Positions 8,286-16,248 of a stretch of 64,000 nucleotides of DNA are shown here, piece by piece (position 1 is the stretch's first letter; every line of letters starts with the position of its first letter). The notes under the pieces are model-generated. The model saw only the letters and a list, made by a program, of their open reading frames with translations, had not been told where the DNA came from and did no database searches. The stretch is from Microbacterium sp. SORGH_AS_0969 (GTDB lineage Bacteria > Actinomycetota > Actinomycetes > Actinomycetales > Microbacteriaceae): the NCBI RefSeq assembly GCF_030818255.1, contig NZ_JAUTAG010000001.1, positions 3,038,001-3,102,000 of the forward strand. Direction: 5' to 3'. The position numbers and the translations under genes are program-made.

Positions 8286-8324
8286 TTGCCGCGGTACGTC
8301 CGCGTCGGCGCGCCGCGGCGCCGT

Positions 8325-8406
8325 GCGAAACTCCTGAGTTCTCGATCGATTCGTGGAGCAGAACATGAACGTCGCAGCATCGAGCCCCCATTCTCAGGAG
8401 TTTCGC
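8325..8406. repeat. 82-bp palindromic element with GAAACTCCTGAG arms (copy 1)
   Basis: Perfect 14-bp inverted arms, GCGAAACTCCTGAG at 8325-8338 and CTCAGGAGTTTCGC at 8393-8406, with a second inner pairing CTCGAT/ATCGAG. It lies between the divergent pncB and murI promoters. A related copy with the same GAAACTCCTGA core is at 61024-61119. No ORF inside. A non-autonomous mobile element or REP-like unit is the best guess. Confidence 0.75.
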
Positions 8407-8449
8407 CCGCGGGGCGGGCGGGCGCCGCGGCCGCGCGGCGGCCGACGGG

Positions 8450-8455
8450 TAGGCT
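8450..8455 (+). promoter_or_regulatory. -10 box TAGGCT of murI
   Basis: TAGGCT ends 8 nt before ATG 8464, consistent with a leaderless or near-leaderless murI transcript. Confidence 0.5.
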
Positions 8456-8463
8456 GAGTCGCG

Positions 8464-9282
8464 ATGAATGACGCGCCGATCGGGATCTTCGACTCGGGAG
8501 TCGGCGGTCTCACCGTCGCCCGGGCCGTGTCGGCACAGCTGCCGCGCGAGTCGATCCTCTACATCGGCGACACCGCCCGCTCGCCGTACGGCCCGAAGCC
8601 GATCGCCGACGTCCGCCGCTACGCGCTCGAGGTGCTCGACACGCTCGTCGAGCAGGGCGTGAAGATGCTCGTGATCGCGTGCAACACGGCATCCGCGGCG
8701 ATGCTCCGCGACGCGCGCGAGCGCTACGACGTACCCGTCGTCGAGGTGATCGGCCCCGCCGTCCGCACCGCGATGTCGACCACGCGCAACGGCCGCATCG
8801 GCGTGATCGGCACCGTGGGCACGATCGGTTCGCGCGCCTATCAGGACATGCTCGAGGTCAACGAGCGCCTGACGGTCTTCGCCGAGGCCTGCCCGCGCTT
8901 CGTGGAGTTCGTCGAGGCGGGCATCACCGACTCGCCCGAGGTCCTCGCCACGGCCGAGCAGTACCTCGCTCCTCTGCGTCACGCCGGCGTCGACACGCTC
9001 GTCCTCGGCTGCACCCACTACCCGTTCCTCGAGGGAGCCATCAGCTACGTGATGGGACCCGAGGTCAGCCTCGTCTCGAGCGACAGCGAGACGGCGAAGG
9101 ACGTCTACCGTCAGCTGGTCTCGCGCGACCTGCTCGCGAGTCCGGATGCCGTCCCCACCTCCCGCTACGAAGCGACCGGTTCTTCGGCCGACGACTTCGT
9201 GCGCCTGGCGCACCGCCTCATGGGCCGGGAGGTGCGCGACGTGCAGCTCGTGCAGACCGGCGCCATCGACCTGCCGCGCTGA
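8464..9282 (+). CDS. murI: Glutamate racemase
   Basis: 272 residues. Converts L- to D-glutamate for peptidoglycan. Motifs in order: [13 protein letters not shown] at the N-terminus, [13 protein letters not shown], the first catalytic cysteine in [12 protein letters not shown], and the second in [13 protein letters not shown]. Both active-site cysteines and the Asp of FDSG are present, so the enzyme should be functional. It opens a same-strand run murI-rph-rdgB-glycosyltransferase with short gaps; murI-rph-rdgB is a common actinobacterial order. A TAGGCT box lies directly upstream. Confidence 0.97.
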   Translation: MNDAPIGIFDSGVGGLTVARAVSAQLPRESILYIGDTARSPYGPKPIADVRRYALEVLDTLVEQGVKMLVIACNTASAAMLRDARERYDVPVVEVIGPAVRTAMSTTRNGRIGVIGTVGTIGSRAYQDMLEVNERLTVFAEACPRFVEFVEAGITDSPEVLATAEQYLAPLRHAGVDTLVLGCTHYPFLEGAISYVMGPEVSLVSSDSETAKDVYRQLVSRDLLASPDAVPTSRYEATGSSADDFVRLAHRLMGREVRDVQLVQTGAIDLPR

Positions 9283-9318
9283 GGCGTGGCATCCACTCCC
9301 CGTTCCTCAGGAGGACCC

Positions 9319-10044
9319 ATGACCCGCAAAGACGGTCGCACCACCGACCAGCTCCGCCCCGTGACGATCGAGCGCGGCTGGTCCGCGCACGCCGAAGGAT
9401 CGGCGCTCATCACGTTCGGGGGGACCAAGGTGCTGTGCACCGCGTCGTTCACCAACGGCGTTCCCCGCTGGCTCACCGGTAAGGGCAAGGGCTGGGTCAC
9501 GGCCGAGTACGCGATGCTCCCGCGCGCGACGAACAGCCGCAACGACCGCGAGAGCATCAAGGGCAAGGTCGGCGGGCGCACGCACGAGATCTCGCGTCTG
9601 ATCGGCCGCGCCCTCCGCGCCGTCGTCGACACCAAGGCCCTCGGCGAGAACACGATCGTCATCGACTGCGACGTGCTGCAGGCCGACGGGGGCACGCGCA
9701 CCGCGGCGATCACCGGTGCGTACGTCGCCCTCGCGGATGCCATCGCCTGGGGTCGTGAGAAGAAGTTCATCGCGCAGCGCTCCGAGGTGCTCATCGACTC
9801 GGTGTCGGCCGTCTCGGTCGGGATCATCGACGGCGAGCCGATGCTCGACCTCGCCTACGTCGAGGACGTGCGCGCCGAGACCGACATGAACGTCGTCGTG
9901 ACCGGTCGGGGCCTGTTCGTCGAGGTGCAGGGCACGGCCGAGGGTGCGCCGTTCGACAAGGCCGAGCTCGACCGTCTGCTCGAGCTGGGCGTGAACGGCT
10001 GCGCCGAGCTCCGCGGCATCCAGACCGCCGCGCTCGAGGGCTGA
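9319..10044 (+). CDS. rph: Ribonuclease PH
   Basis: 241 residues. Phosphate-dependent 3'-5' exoribonuclease that trims tRNA precursors and uses inorganic phosphate as co-substrate; active as a hexamer. Motifs: [19 protein letters not shown] at the start, [18 protein letters not shown] with the substrate-binding Arg, [16 protein letters not shown] and [22 protein letters not shown]. An in-frame start at 9286 exists, but ATG 9319 is chosen because CAGGAGG lies 5 nt before it and the family begins with MTRKDGR. The gene follows murI by 36 bases and is 1 base from rdgB. Confidence 0.97.
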   Translation: MTRKDGRTTDQLRPVTIERGWSAHAEGSALITFGGTKVLCTASFTNGVPRWLTGKGKGWVTAEYAMLPRATNSRNDRESIKGKVGGRTHEISRLIGRALRAVVDTKALGENTIVIDCDVLQADGGTRTAAITGAYVALADAIAWGREKKFIAQRSEVLIDSVSAVSVGIIDGEPMLDLAYVEDVRAETDMNVVVTGRGLFVEVQGTAEGAPFDKAELDRLLELGVNGCAELRGIQTAALEG

Positions 10045-10045
10045 C

Positions 10046-10642
10046 ATGCCTCGCGTCGTTCTGGCCACGCACAACGCGCACAAGGTCGAGGAGTTCCAGG
10101 CGATCGTCGCCGCGGTGCGTCCCGACCTCGAGGTCGTCGGATACGACGGACCCGAACCCGTCGAGGACGGGGTGACCTTCGCCGCGAACGCGCTCATCAA
10201 GGCGCGCGCGGCCGCGGCGCACACGGGGCTGCCCGCTCTCGCCGACGATTCGGGTATCGCCGTCGACGTGCTCGGCGGGTCGCCCGGGGTGTTCTCGGCG
10301 TACTGGGCGGGGCACAAGAAGGACTCGACCGCCAACCTCGAGCTGCTCCTCGACCAGCTCTCCGACGTCGCCGACCCGCACCGGACGGCGCAGTTCGTCT
10401 CGGTGATCGCGCTTGTCCGGCCCGACGGCCCCGAGGACACGGTGGAGGGACGCTGGCCCGGGCGCCTGGCGACGGCGCCCGCCGGACCGGGTGGGTTCGG
10501 GTACGACCCGATCTTCATTCCCGACGGGCAGGCGTCGGGCGAGGAGCGGACCGTGGGGGAGTGGTCCGCGGATGAGAAGAACGCGCAATCCCACCGCGCG
10601 CGGGCGTTCCGTCACCTCGTGCCCCTTTTGGAGACACTCTGA
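10046..10642 (+). CDS. rdgB: XTP/dITP diphosphatase (RdgB/HAM1)
   Basis: 198 residues. Hydrolyses non-canonical purine nucleoside triphosphates (dITP, XTP) to monophosphates and so keeps them out of DNA. Motifs: VLATHNAHKVEEF (substrate loop), GVTFAANALIKARAAAAHTG, the catalytic/metal ALADDSGIAVDVLGGSPGVFSAYWAG, and GGFGYDPIFIPDG. It begins 1 base after the rph stop, so it is cotranscribed and probably translationally coupled. Normal length. Confidence 0.96.
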   Translation: MPRVVLATHNAHKVEEFQAIVAAVRPDLEVVGYDGPEPVEDGVTFAANALIKARAAAAHTGLPALADDSGIAVDVLGGSPGVFSAYWAGHKKDSTANLELLLDQLSDVADPHRTAQFVSVIALVRPDGPEDTVEGRWPGRLATAPAGPGGFGYDPIFIPDGQASGEERTVGEWSADEKNAQSHRARAFRHLVPLLETL

Positions 10643-10659
10643 CCGTGTAGGAAGGAAGC

Positions 10660-11478
10660 GTGAAGCCGCTCCCGTCGGTATCGATCATCGTGCCCGCCTT
10701 CAACGAGGAGGCGGTGATCGCGCAGTGTCTCGAAGCGATCGTCCGGCAGACGGTGCCCGCCACCGAGGTGCTCGTCGTCGACAACCGCTCGACGGACGAC
10801 ACGCGAGCCGTGGTCGAGCGGTTCATCGCGGAGCACCCGCGTTCCGGCATCCGTCTCCTGCGTCAGGACGAGCGGCAGGGCCTGGTGCCGACCCGGAACC
10901 TGGGAATGGATGCCGCGACCGGCGACGTCCTCGGACGCATCGACGCCGACACCGCGATCAAGCCCGACTGGGTCGCTCAGGTGTCGCGGGTGTTCGCGTC
11001 GGGCGAGGTCGACGCCGCCTCGGGTCCGGTCGAGTACTACGACCTGCCGCTCCGGGCGATCGGTCAGCAGGTCGACGATGCGTTCCGTCGCCTCCAGGTG
11101 CGTCTGGCGGGGGACTTCGTCTTCCTCTTCGGCAGCAACATGGCCGTGCGGGCGGACGCCTGGCACGACGTGCGAGAGCACCTCTGCGACGACCAAGAAG
11201 ACATCATGCACGAAGACCTCGACATCGCCGTGCACCTCGCTCTCTCCGGCCGCCGCATCGGGTACTTCTCGAACATGGTGGCCGGCATCGGAGCGCGGCG
11301 TCTCGACGACCGGCCCCGCGATTTCCGCCGCTACATCGATCGTTTCGAGAACACGTACTCGGCTCACGGCATCCGTGACATGCGTCTGCGCGCGCCGATG
11401 GCGATCTTCCTCGGGGTGTATCCCGCGTTGCACGCGCACCGGCGCATCCAGGCGCAGCTCGCGGGTCTGCGGCGCTGA
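10660..11478 (+). CDS. Family 2 glycosyltransferase
   Basis: 272 residues from GTG with GAAGGAAG upstream. GT-A fold, family GT2: VSIIVPAFNEEAVIAQCLEA, then VDNRSTDDT, NLGMDAATGDVLGRIDADT (DxD metal/nucleotide-sugar site) and a later EDLDIAVHLALSGRRIGY region holding the acidic catalytic residue. No transmembrane segment is evident, so it is likely a soluble or peripheral enzyme adding a sugar to a lipid, wall or exopolysaccharide acceptor. Donor and acceptor cannot be inferred. It starts 17 bases after rdgB and probably shares its transcript. Confidence 0.85.
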   Translation: MKPLPSVSIIVPAFNEEAVIAQCLEAIVRQTVPATEVLVVDNRSTDDTRAVVERFIAEHPRSGIRLLRQDERQGLVPTRNLGMDAATGDVLGRIDADTAIKPDWVAQVSRVFASGEVDAASGPVEYYDLPLRAIGQQVDDAFRRLQVRLAGDFVFLFGSNMAVRADAWHDVREHLCDDQEDIMHEDLDIAVHLALSGRRIGYFSNMVAGIGARRLDDRPRDFRRYIDRFENTYSAHGIRDMRLRAPMAIFLGVYPALHAHRRIQAQLAGLRR

Positions 11479-11548
11479 GCCGTCGAGAGCGACACCCGTT
11501 CTCATTCCCGACTACCGCGAAAACACGCGGGTGATCGCGCCCCCCACC

Positions 11549-11554
11549 TAGCCT
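11549..11554 (+). promoter_or_regulatory. -10 box TAGCCT of the CDF transporter gene
   Basis: TAGCCT, 6 nt before ATG 11561. The spacer GGAGCT also contains GGAG, so either leaderless or SD-led initiation is possible. Confidence 0.45.
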
Positions 11555-11560
11555 GGAGCT

Positions 11561-12478
11561 ATGCACGATCACGCTCCCGCCGGTGGCATCCGCGATGCCA
11601 GCAACCGGCGTCTGCTCGCCACCGCCTTGACGCTCACCGCGTCGGTGATGGTCGTGCAGATCGTCGGCGCGATCCTGTCGGGCTCCCTCGCGCTGCTCGC
11701 CGACGCCGCGCACATGTTCACTGACGCCGCGGCGCTGGTCGTCGCCCTCGTCGCGACGGCGATCGCCTCGCGCCCCGCGGACGACCGCCGCACCTTCGGG
11801 TATCAGCGCGCCGAGGTCCTCGGGGCGCTCGCGAACGGCGTGATCCTGATCGTCCTGTGCGCCTGGGTCGGGATCGAGGCCGTCCAAAGGCTCCTCGCCC
11901 CCGCCGAGGCCGAGGTCGAGGGCGGGCTCATGCTGGTCGTCGCCGCGGTCGGCATGGTCGCCAACGCGATCTCGATGTGGCTGCTCGGTCGCGCGCAGAA
12001 GCGGAGCATCAACGTCCGCGGCGCCTACCTCGAGGTCCTCGGCGACCTCATCGGGTCGATCGCGGTGATCATCGCGGCGATCGTGATCGTCACGACCGGT
12101 TTCACACGAGCGGATGCCATCGCCTCACTGCTCATCGCGATCCTCATCGTCCCGCGGGCCATCGGCCTGCTGCGCGAAGTGGTCGTCGTGTTGACCGAGT
12201 CGGCACCCGTCGACGTCCAGGTCGCGGAGATCCGTCAGCATCTGCGCGACACCGACGGTGTCGTCGACGTCCACGACGTCCACGTGTGGCAGCTCACGCG
12301 AGGGGCGCCGGTCTTCAGCGCCCACGTGATCGTCGAGGACGCAGCGCTGAGCGACGGGCGCGCGGCGCGCATCCTCGAGTCGCTGCAGGGGTGCCTCGCC
12401 GATCACTTCGACGTGGAGCACTCGACCTTCCAACTCGAGCCGGCGGGCCACGTAGAGCACGATTCGCGCCACGCGTAG
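11561..12478 (+). CDS. Cation diffusion facilitator, zinc/divalent-metal exporter
   Basis: 305 residues, six predicted transmembrane segments and a C-terminal cytoplasmic ferredoxin-like domain. The N-terminus carries a short His-containing MHDHAP. TM2 has LLADAAHMFTDAAAL with the HxxxD half of the transport site. TM5 reads YLEVLGDLIGS, so the aspartate is present but the usual histidine four residues earlier is Glu. The cytoplasmic domain has DVHDVHVWQLTRG. It belongs to the CzcD/ZitB branch and should exchange Zn2+ (or Cd2+/Co2+) for protons. No adjacent metal regulator. It converges on ligD, with hairpin repeats in between. Confidence 0.92.
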   Translation: MHDHAPAGGIRDASNRRLLATALTLTASVMVVQIVGAILSGSLALLADAAHMFTDAAALVVALVATAIASRPADDRRTFGYQRAEVLGALANGVILIVLCAWVGIEAVQRLLAPAEAEVEGGLMLVVAAVGMVANAISMWLLGRAQKRSINVRGAYLEVLGDLIGSIAVIIAAIVIVTTGFTRADAIASLLIAILIVPRAIGLLREVVVVLTESAPVDVQVAEIRQHLRDTDGVVDVHDVHVWQLTRGAPVFSAHVIVEDAALSDGRAARILESLQGCLADHFDVEHSTFQLEPAGHVEHDSRHA

Positions 12479-12497
12479 AACGCGCACGCGCGGCCAC

Positions 12498-12647
12498 GGT
12501 GGCTTCGGCGGGCTCAGCCACCTCGCTGTGGGCCGGGTTCCGGTGGCTTCGACGGGCTCAGCCACCTCTCCGCGGCAGGGCCCTTGCGCCTGTCGAAAGG
12601 GTCAGCGACCTCCCGCGGCGGAGGTCCCTGAGCCTGTCGAAGGGTCC
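12498..12647. repeat. Cluster of four TTCGAC..GCTCAG hairpin repeats
   Basis: Between the convergent CDF gene and ligD lie copies at 12498-12522 and 12542-12566 (arms GGTGGCT/AGCCACC), a degenerate copy at about 12578-12603, and an inverted copy at 12623-12647 (arms GGTCCCT/AGGGTCC). Each is a 25-bp imperfect palindrome with the conserved core CTTCGAC-nn-GCTCAG. They may also serve as the terminator for both genes. Confidence 0.85.
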
Positions 12648-12658
12648 GGTACCCCCTT

Positions 12659-15079
12659 TCAGCCCTCCCGCATCACCTCGTCCGGGCTCTTGTCCGGCCG
12701 CAGCCCGCGCCAGCGGGCCTGGCGCAGGATGCCGTCCGGAGTGAACTCCGCGAACTCCACCTCGGCGACGAGTTGCGGTCGAACCCAGATCGCATCCCGG
12801 GCGTCGGCCGCCGGCACGCCCACGAACGGGTCGGTGTCGCTCCCGAGCGGTCCGAGGAGCTCGCTCAACCGACCGAGGGTCTGCTCCGTGAAGCCCGATC
12901 CGACGCGACCCGCGTAGCGAAGCCCGTCCGCGCTCGGCACGCCCACGAGCAGCGAGCCGATCGTGCCGCGGCGATTGCCCTTGCCCGGACGCACTCCACC
13001 GATCACGACCTCCTGCGTCCGGGTGTGCTTGACCTTGAGCCACTGCTCCGATCTTTCGCCGTGGCGGTACGTCGATCGCGGGTCTTTCACCACGACCCCC
13101 TCGAGGCCGAATCGGCCGCTCGTCGCGACAGCGGCATCCACGTCATCGAACACCGGCGGAACGACGATCGGCGGACGGGCGTCTCGCGTGAGCGCCTCCA
13201 GGATGCCGCGGCGTTCGGCGAGCGGCAGGGCCGAGACGTCGCGCCCGTCCGCGGCGAGCACATCGAACAGATAGAACTGCACGGGGGTGCGGCGTGCCTC
13301 GCGCTCGATCTCGCGTGGTTGGGCGAGGTTCATCCGCTTCTGCAGCAGCGGGAAGCTGGGGCGCCCCTGCGCGTCGAGGGCGACGATCTCACCGTCGAGG
13401 ACCGCCGCGTCGGGTCCGAGGCCGAGGTCGACGGCGGTGAGGTCGGGGTACGTCGCGGTGAGGTCGTTGCCGTTGCGTGAGCGCAAGCGCAGGCGATGGC
13501 CGTCCCAGAGGCCGATCCCGCGGATGCCGTCCCACTTCATCTCCACCCACGCGCGGCCCCACCGCTCGGCGGCGGCGCGGGCGATCCCGGGTGTCGCCGA
13601 CACCGCGAGCATGGGGCGGAGATCCGCCGCGGCGGGAACGGTCGGTTCCGAACGAAGTGCGTCGCCCTCGCCGTGGTCGAGGGGGACGACCGGCTCGCCG
13701 TCGCTCTGCGGCCGGCCCGTGGCATCCGTCTTCATTCGGTGAAGCAGCCACTGCGACTTCTCGCCGCGCCCCTCCGTGCGGATCAGCGCGAGGCGCACCC
13801 GGCCGAGGGGACCGTCGTCGCGGCCCTGAAGGGTGGCGATCACCTCGTCGTCACGCCACTTCTCGAGCTCGTAGGTGCCCGTGTCCCAGACGGTCATGAT
13901 GCCCGCGCCGTACTCGCCGCGGGGGATCTCGCCGGCGAAGTCGAGGTACTGCATCGGGTGGTCCTCGGTCATGACGGCGAGGCTGTTCTTCGCCGTCGTC
14001 GGTGGAACGCCCTTGGGGACGGCCCAACTGACGAGCACGCCGTCGTGTTCGAGCCGCAGATCCCAGTGCAGGCGCGAGGCGTGGTGCTCCTGGATGACGA
14101 AGCGGGGGAGTCCCTCCGCCGCGGGCTCTGCGTGCGGGGCGTCCGGGACGGGTTCGGGGGTCCGGGCCGCCGTGCGCTTGGAGATGTACGAGCGCAGGGG
14201 TCCGGCGTCGCGTTCGACCGCTGCGAGCGGATCGCCCGTGCGTTCGAGAACCTCGGTGAAGAGCAGGTGTCGGAGCCCCGGATCGTCCAGTTCTTCCCAC
14301 GTGCGCGGAGCGGCGACCGTCGGCTGGGCGCGTCCGCGGAGCGAGTAGGGCGCGATGGTCGTCTTCGACCCGTTGTTCTGGCTCCAGTCGATGAACACCT
14401 TCCCCGGACGTGCTGCCTTCGACATCTGGCTCACGACGAGGTCGGGGTGGTCGGCCTCGATCGCCCGCGCGAGCTCCTTCGCGATCGCGCTGGCCGCCTC
14501 ACTCGTCGGTCGACCGTCGAGGTGGGCGTAGAGGTGGATCCCCTTGCTGCCGCTGGTGACCGGCAGAGGGTCGATACCCATGTCGTTCAGGATCGCTCTC
14601 GCCCACCGGGCGACCTCGGCGCACTCGGCGAGACCGACGCCGGGACCGGGATCGAGATCGAGCACCAGCCGGTCGGGGTTCTGTCGTTCGCCCTCGGGCG
14701 AGAACCGCCATTGCGGCACGTGCAGCTCAAGACTCGCGACCTGCGCGAGATAGACGAGCGTGGGGAGGTCGTCGACGAGGGGGTAGTCCTTCGCGCCCGA
14801 CGAGTGGTCGATGGGAAAGCGGCGCACCCACGCGGGAGCGCCGGGCTCGAGGGCTTTCGCGAAGAACGGTTCAGCCGGATCGGCCTCCGTGCCCACGCCA
14901 TCCGGCCAGCGTTTGCGGGTGACGGGCCGTCCGGAGACGTGGGGGAGCAGGCGCGCGGCGATGCGCGAGTAGTAGTCGATCACCTCGCCCTTGGTCGTCC
15001 CGGTCTCGGGGTAGAGCACCTTGTCGAGATTCGACAGGCGTAGGCGATGCCCGCCGATCCGCACCGTCTGCTCCGCCAT
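12659..15079 (-). CDS. ligD: Multidomain ATP-dependent DNA ligase LigD
   Basis: 806 residues. End-joining enzyme of bacterial NHEJ, recruited by Ku to repair double-strand breaks. Domain order POL-PE-LIG as in mycobacterial LigD. Polymerase/primase domain at about residues 1-290: LSNLDKVLYPETGTTKGEVIDYY, VLDLDPGPGV with the metal Asp pair, and HLYAHLDG. 3'-phosphoesterase at about 320-460: FVIQEHHASRLHWDLRLEHDG and GEIPRGEYGAG. ATP-dependent ligase at about 500-800: nucleotidyl lysine in EMKWDGIRG, LDGEIVALD, and EGVVVKDPRS with WLKVKH. All three active sites look intact. A TACGCT box 6 nt before ATG 15079 suggests a leaderless transcript, divergent from ku. Confidence 0.96.
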   Translation of the reverse strand: MAEQTVRIGGHRLRLSNLDKVLYPETGTTKGEVIDYYSRIAARLLPHVSGRPVTRKRWPDGVGTEADPAEPFFAKALEPGAPAWVRRFPIDHSSGAKDYPLVDDLPTLVYLAQVASLELHVPQWRFSPEGERQNPDRLVLDLDPGPGVGLAECAEVARWARAILNDMGIDPLPVTSGSKGIHLYAHLDGRPTSEAASAIAKELARAIEADHPDLVVSQMSKAARPGKVFIDWSQNNGSKTTIAPYSLRGRAQPTVAAPRTWEELDDPGLRHLLFTEVLERTGDPLAAVERDAGPLRSYISKRTAARTPEPVPDAPHAEPAAEGLPRFVIQEHHASRLHWDLRLEHDGVLVSWAVPKGVPPTTAKNSLAVMTEDHPMQYLDFAGEIPRGEYGAGIMTVWDTGTYELEKWRDDEVIATLQGRDDGPLGRVRLALIRTEGRGEKSQWLLHRMKTDATGRPQSDGEPVVPLDHGEGDALRSEPTVPAAADLRPMLAVSATPGIARAAAERWGRAWVEMKWDGIRGIGLWDGHRLRLRSRNGNDLTATYPDLTAVDLGLGPDAAVLDGEIVALDAQGRPSFPLLQKRMNLAQPREIEREARRTPVQFYLFDVLAADGRDVSALPLAERRGILEALTRDARPPIVVPPVFDDVDAAVATSGRFGLEGVVVKDPRSTYRHGERSEQWLKVKHTRTQEVVIGGVRPGKGNRRGTIGSLLVGVPSADGLRYAGRVGSGFTEQTLGRLSELLGPLGSDTDPFVGVPAADARDAIWVRPQLVAEVEFAEFTPDGILRQARWRGLRPDKSPDEVMREG

Positions 15080-15085
15080 CGCCCC

Positions 15086-15091
15086 AGCGTA
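15086..15091 (-). promoter_or_regulatory. -10 box TACGCT of ligD
   Basis: Minus-strand TACGCT, 6 nt before the ligD ATG. Confidence 0.5.
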
Positions 15092-15120
15092 GAGCGAGGG
15101 GGGAGCCGGATGCCGAGGGG

Positions 15121-15332
15121 GTTGCGGCGGCCGCGGGTCCCGGTGGCTTCGACGGGCTCAGCCACCTTGCGCGCGCGTGCCTCAGCGTGTCGACGGGTGC
15201 CGGTGGCTTCGACGGGCTCAGCCACCTGGCGCGCGCGCGCCTCAGCGTGTCGACGGGTCCCGGTGGCTTCGACGGGCTCAGCCACCTGTGTTGTGCCTCG
15301 GACGTGAGGTCCCTGAGCCTGTCGAAGGGACC
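15121..15332. repeat. 60-bp tandem array plus hairpin repeats between ligD and ku
   Basis: The 314-bp divergent spacer holds three 25-bp hairpins (15142-15166, 15202-15226, 15262-15286; arms GGTGGCT/AGCCACC) spaced exactly 60 bp apart. They are joined by a repeated linker containing CTCAGCGTGTCGACGGG, a degenerate reverse copy of the same core. A fourth hairpin in the other orientation is at 15308-15332 (GGTCCCT/AGGGACC). Apart from promoters at the edges, nothing else is seen in this spacer. Confidence 0.9.
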
Positions 15333-15393
15333 GGTGCCCTGCCGCGGCGCAAGGGTCTCGGCATCCACCCCTCTTTCGGTGTTCACTGGACCC

Positions 15394-16248
15394 ATGCGAT
15401 CGATCTGGAAGGGCGCCCTGACGTTCGGCCTCGTCAACGTGCCCGTCAAGGTGTACTCGGCCACGGAGGACCACGACGTCTCGCTGCACCAGGTGCACAA
15501 CAAGGACGGTGGACGCATCCGCTACCAGCGCATCTGCGAGATCGACGGGGAGGTCGTGCCCTACAGTGACATCGATCGTGCGTACGACGACGGCGAACAG
15601 ACGGTCGTGCTGACGAAAGACGACCTCGCCTCGCTGCCGAGCGAGCGGAGCCGCGAGATCGAAGTCGTCGAGTTCGTGCCGAGCGACCAGGTCGACCTGC
15701 TCACGCTCGACAAGGCCTACTACCTCGAGCCCGACTCGTCCTCGCCCAAGGCGTACGTGCTGCTGCGCAAGACGCTGGAGCAGACCGATCGCACCGCGAT
15801 CGTGCGTTTCTCGCTGCGGCAGAAGACCCGTTTGGCCGCGCTGCGGGTGCGCGACGACGTGCTCGTGCTGCAGACGCTTCGCTGGGCCGATGAAGTTCGG
15901 GAGGCAGCCTTCCCCGCTCTCGAGGAGGACGTGCGCATCTCGGCGAAGGAGCTCGAGATGTCGGCATCCCTCGTCGACAGCTTCTCGAAGGACTTCGACC
16001 CTGAGGAGTTCACCGACGAATATCAGCAGGAGCTGCGGACCCTGATCGACGCGAAGCTCGAGCAGGGCGACGCGATCGACACGGATGCCACCTTCGGCAC
16101 GCAGGAAGACGAAGACGGCGGCGAAGTCATCGACCTGATGGAGGCGCTGCGGGCGAGCGTCGAGCGCACCCGCGCAGCGCGCGCCGAGAAGGACGAGCCC
16201 GCGAAGAAGAAGGCTCCCGCCAAGAAGAAGAGCTCGAAGGCGTCTTAG
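15394..16248 (+). CDS. ku: DNA end-binding protein Ku
   Basis: 284 residues. Homodimeric ring protein that binds DNA ends and recruits LigD. The family N-terminus MRSIWKGALTFGLVNVPVKVYSAT fixes the start at ATG 15394; the open frame continues upstream only through repeat DNA. Core motifs: YQRICEIDGEVV, DDLASL, VEFVPSDQVDLLTLDKAYYLEPD, FSLRQKTRLAALRVRDDVLVLQTLRW. A Lys-rich C-terminal tail (KKKAPAKKKSSKAS) resembles the DNA-binding extension of actinobacterial Ku. TTCACT 6 nt before ATG is a weak -10 candidate. The stop overlaps the convergent dedA stop by 3-4 nt. With ligD it forms a full NHEJ pair. Confidence 0.96.
   Translation: MRSIWKGALTFGLVNVPVKVYSATEDHDVSLHQVHNKDGGRIRYQRICEIDGEVVPYSDIDRAYDDGEQTVVLTKDDLASLPSERSREIEVVEFVPSDQVDLLTLDKAYYLEPDSSSPKAYVLLRKTLEQTDRTAIVRFSLRQKTRLAALRVRDDVLVLQTLRWADEVREAAFPALEEDVRISAKELEMSASLVDSFSKDFDPEEFTDEYQQELRTLIDAKLEQGDAIDTDATFGTQEDEDGGEVIDLMEALRASVERTRAARAEKDEPAKKKAPAKKKSSKAS

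Noticed and set aside
15121..15300. Regular repeats resembling a small CRISPR array
   Set aside because: The parts between the hairpins are themselves repeated, not unique spacers, and no cas gene is near.
12659..16248. ligD-ku as an imported defence island
   Set aside because: GC content and codon use match the neighbours, and NHEJ pairs are common in Actinobacteria; no other defence genes are present.
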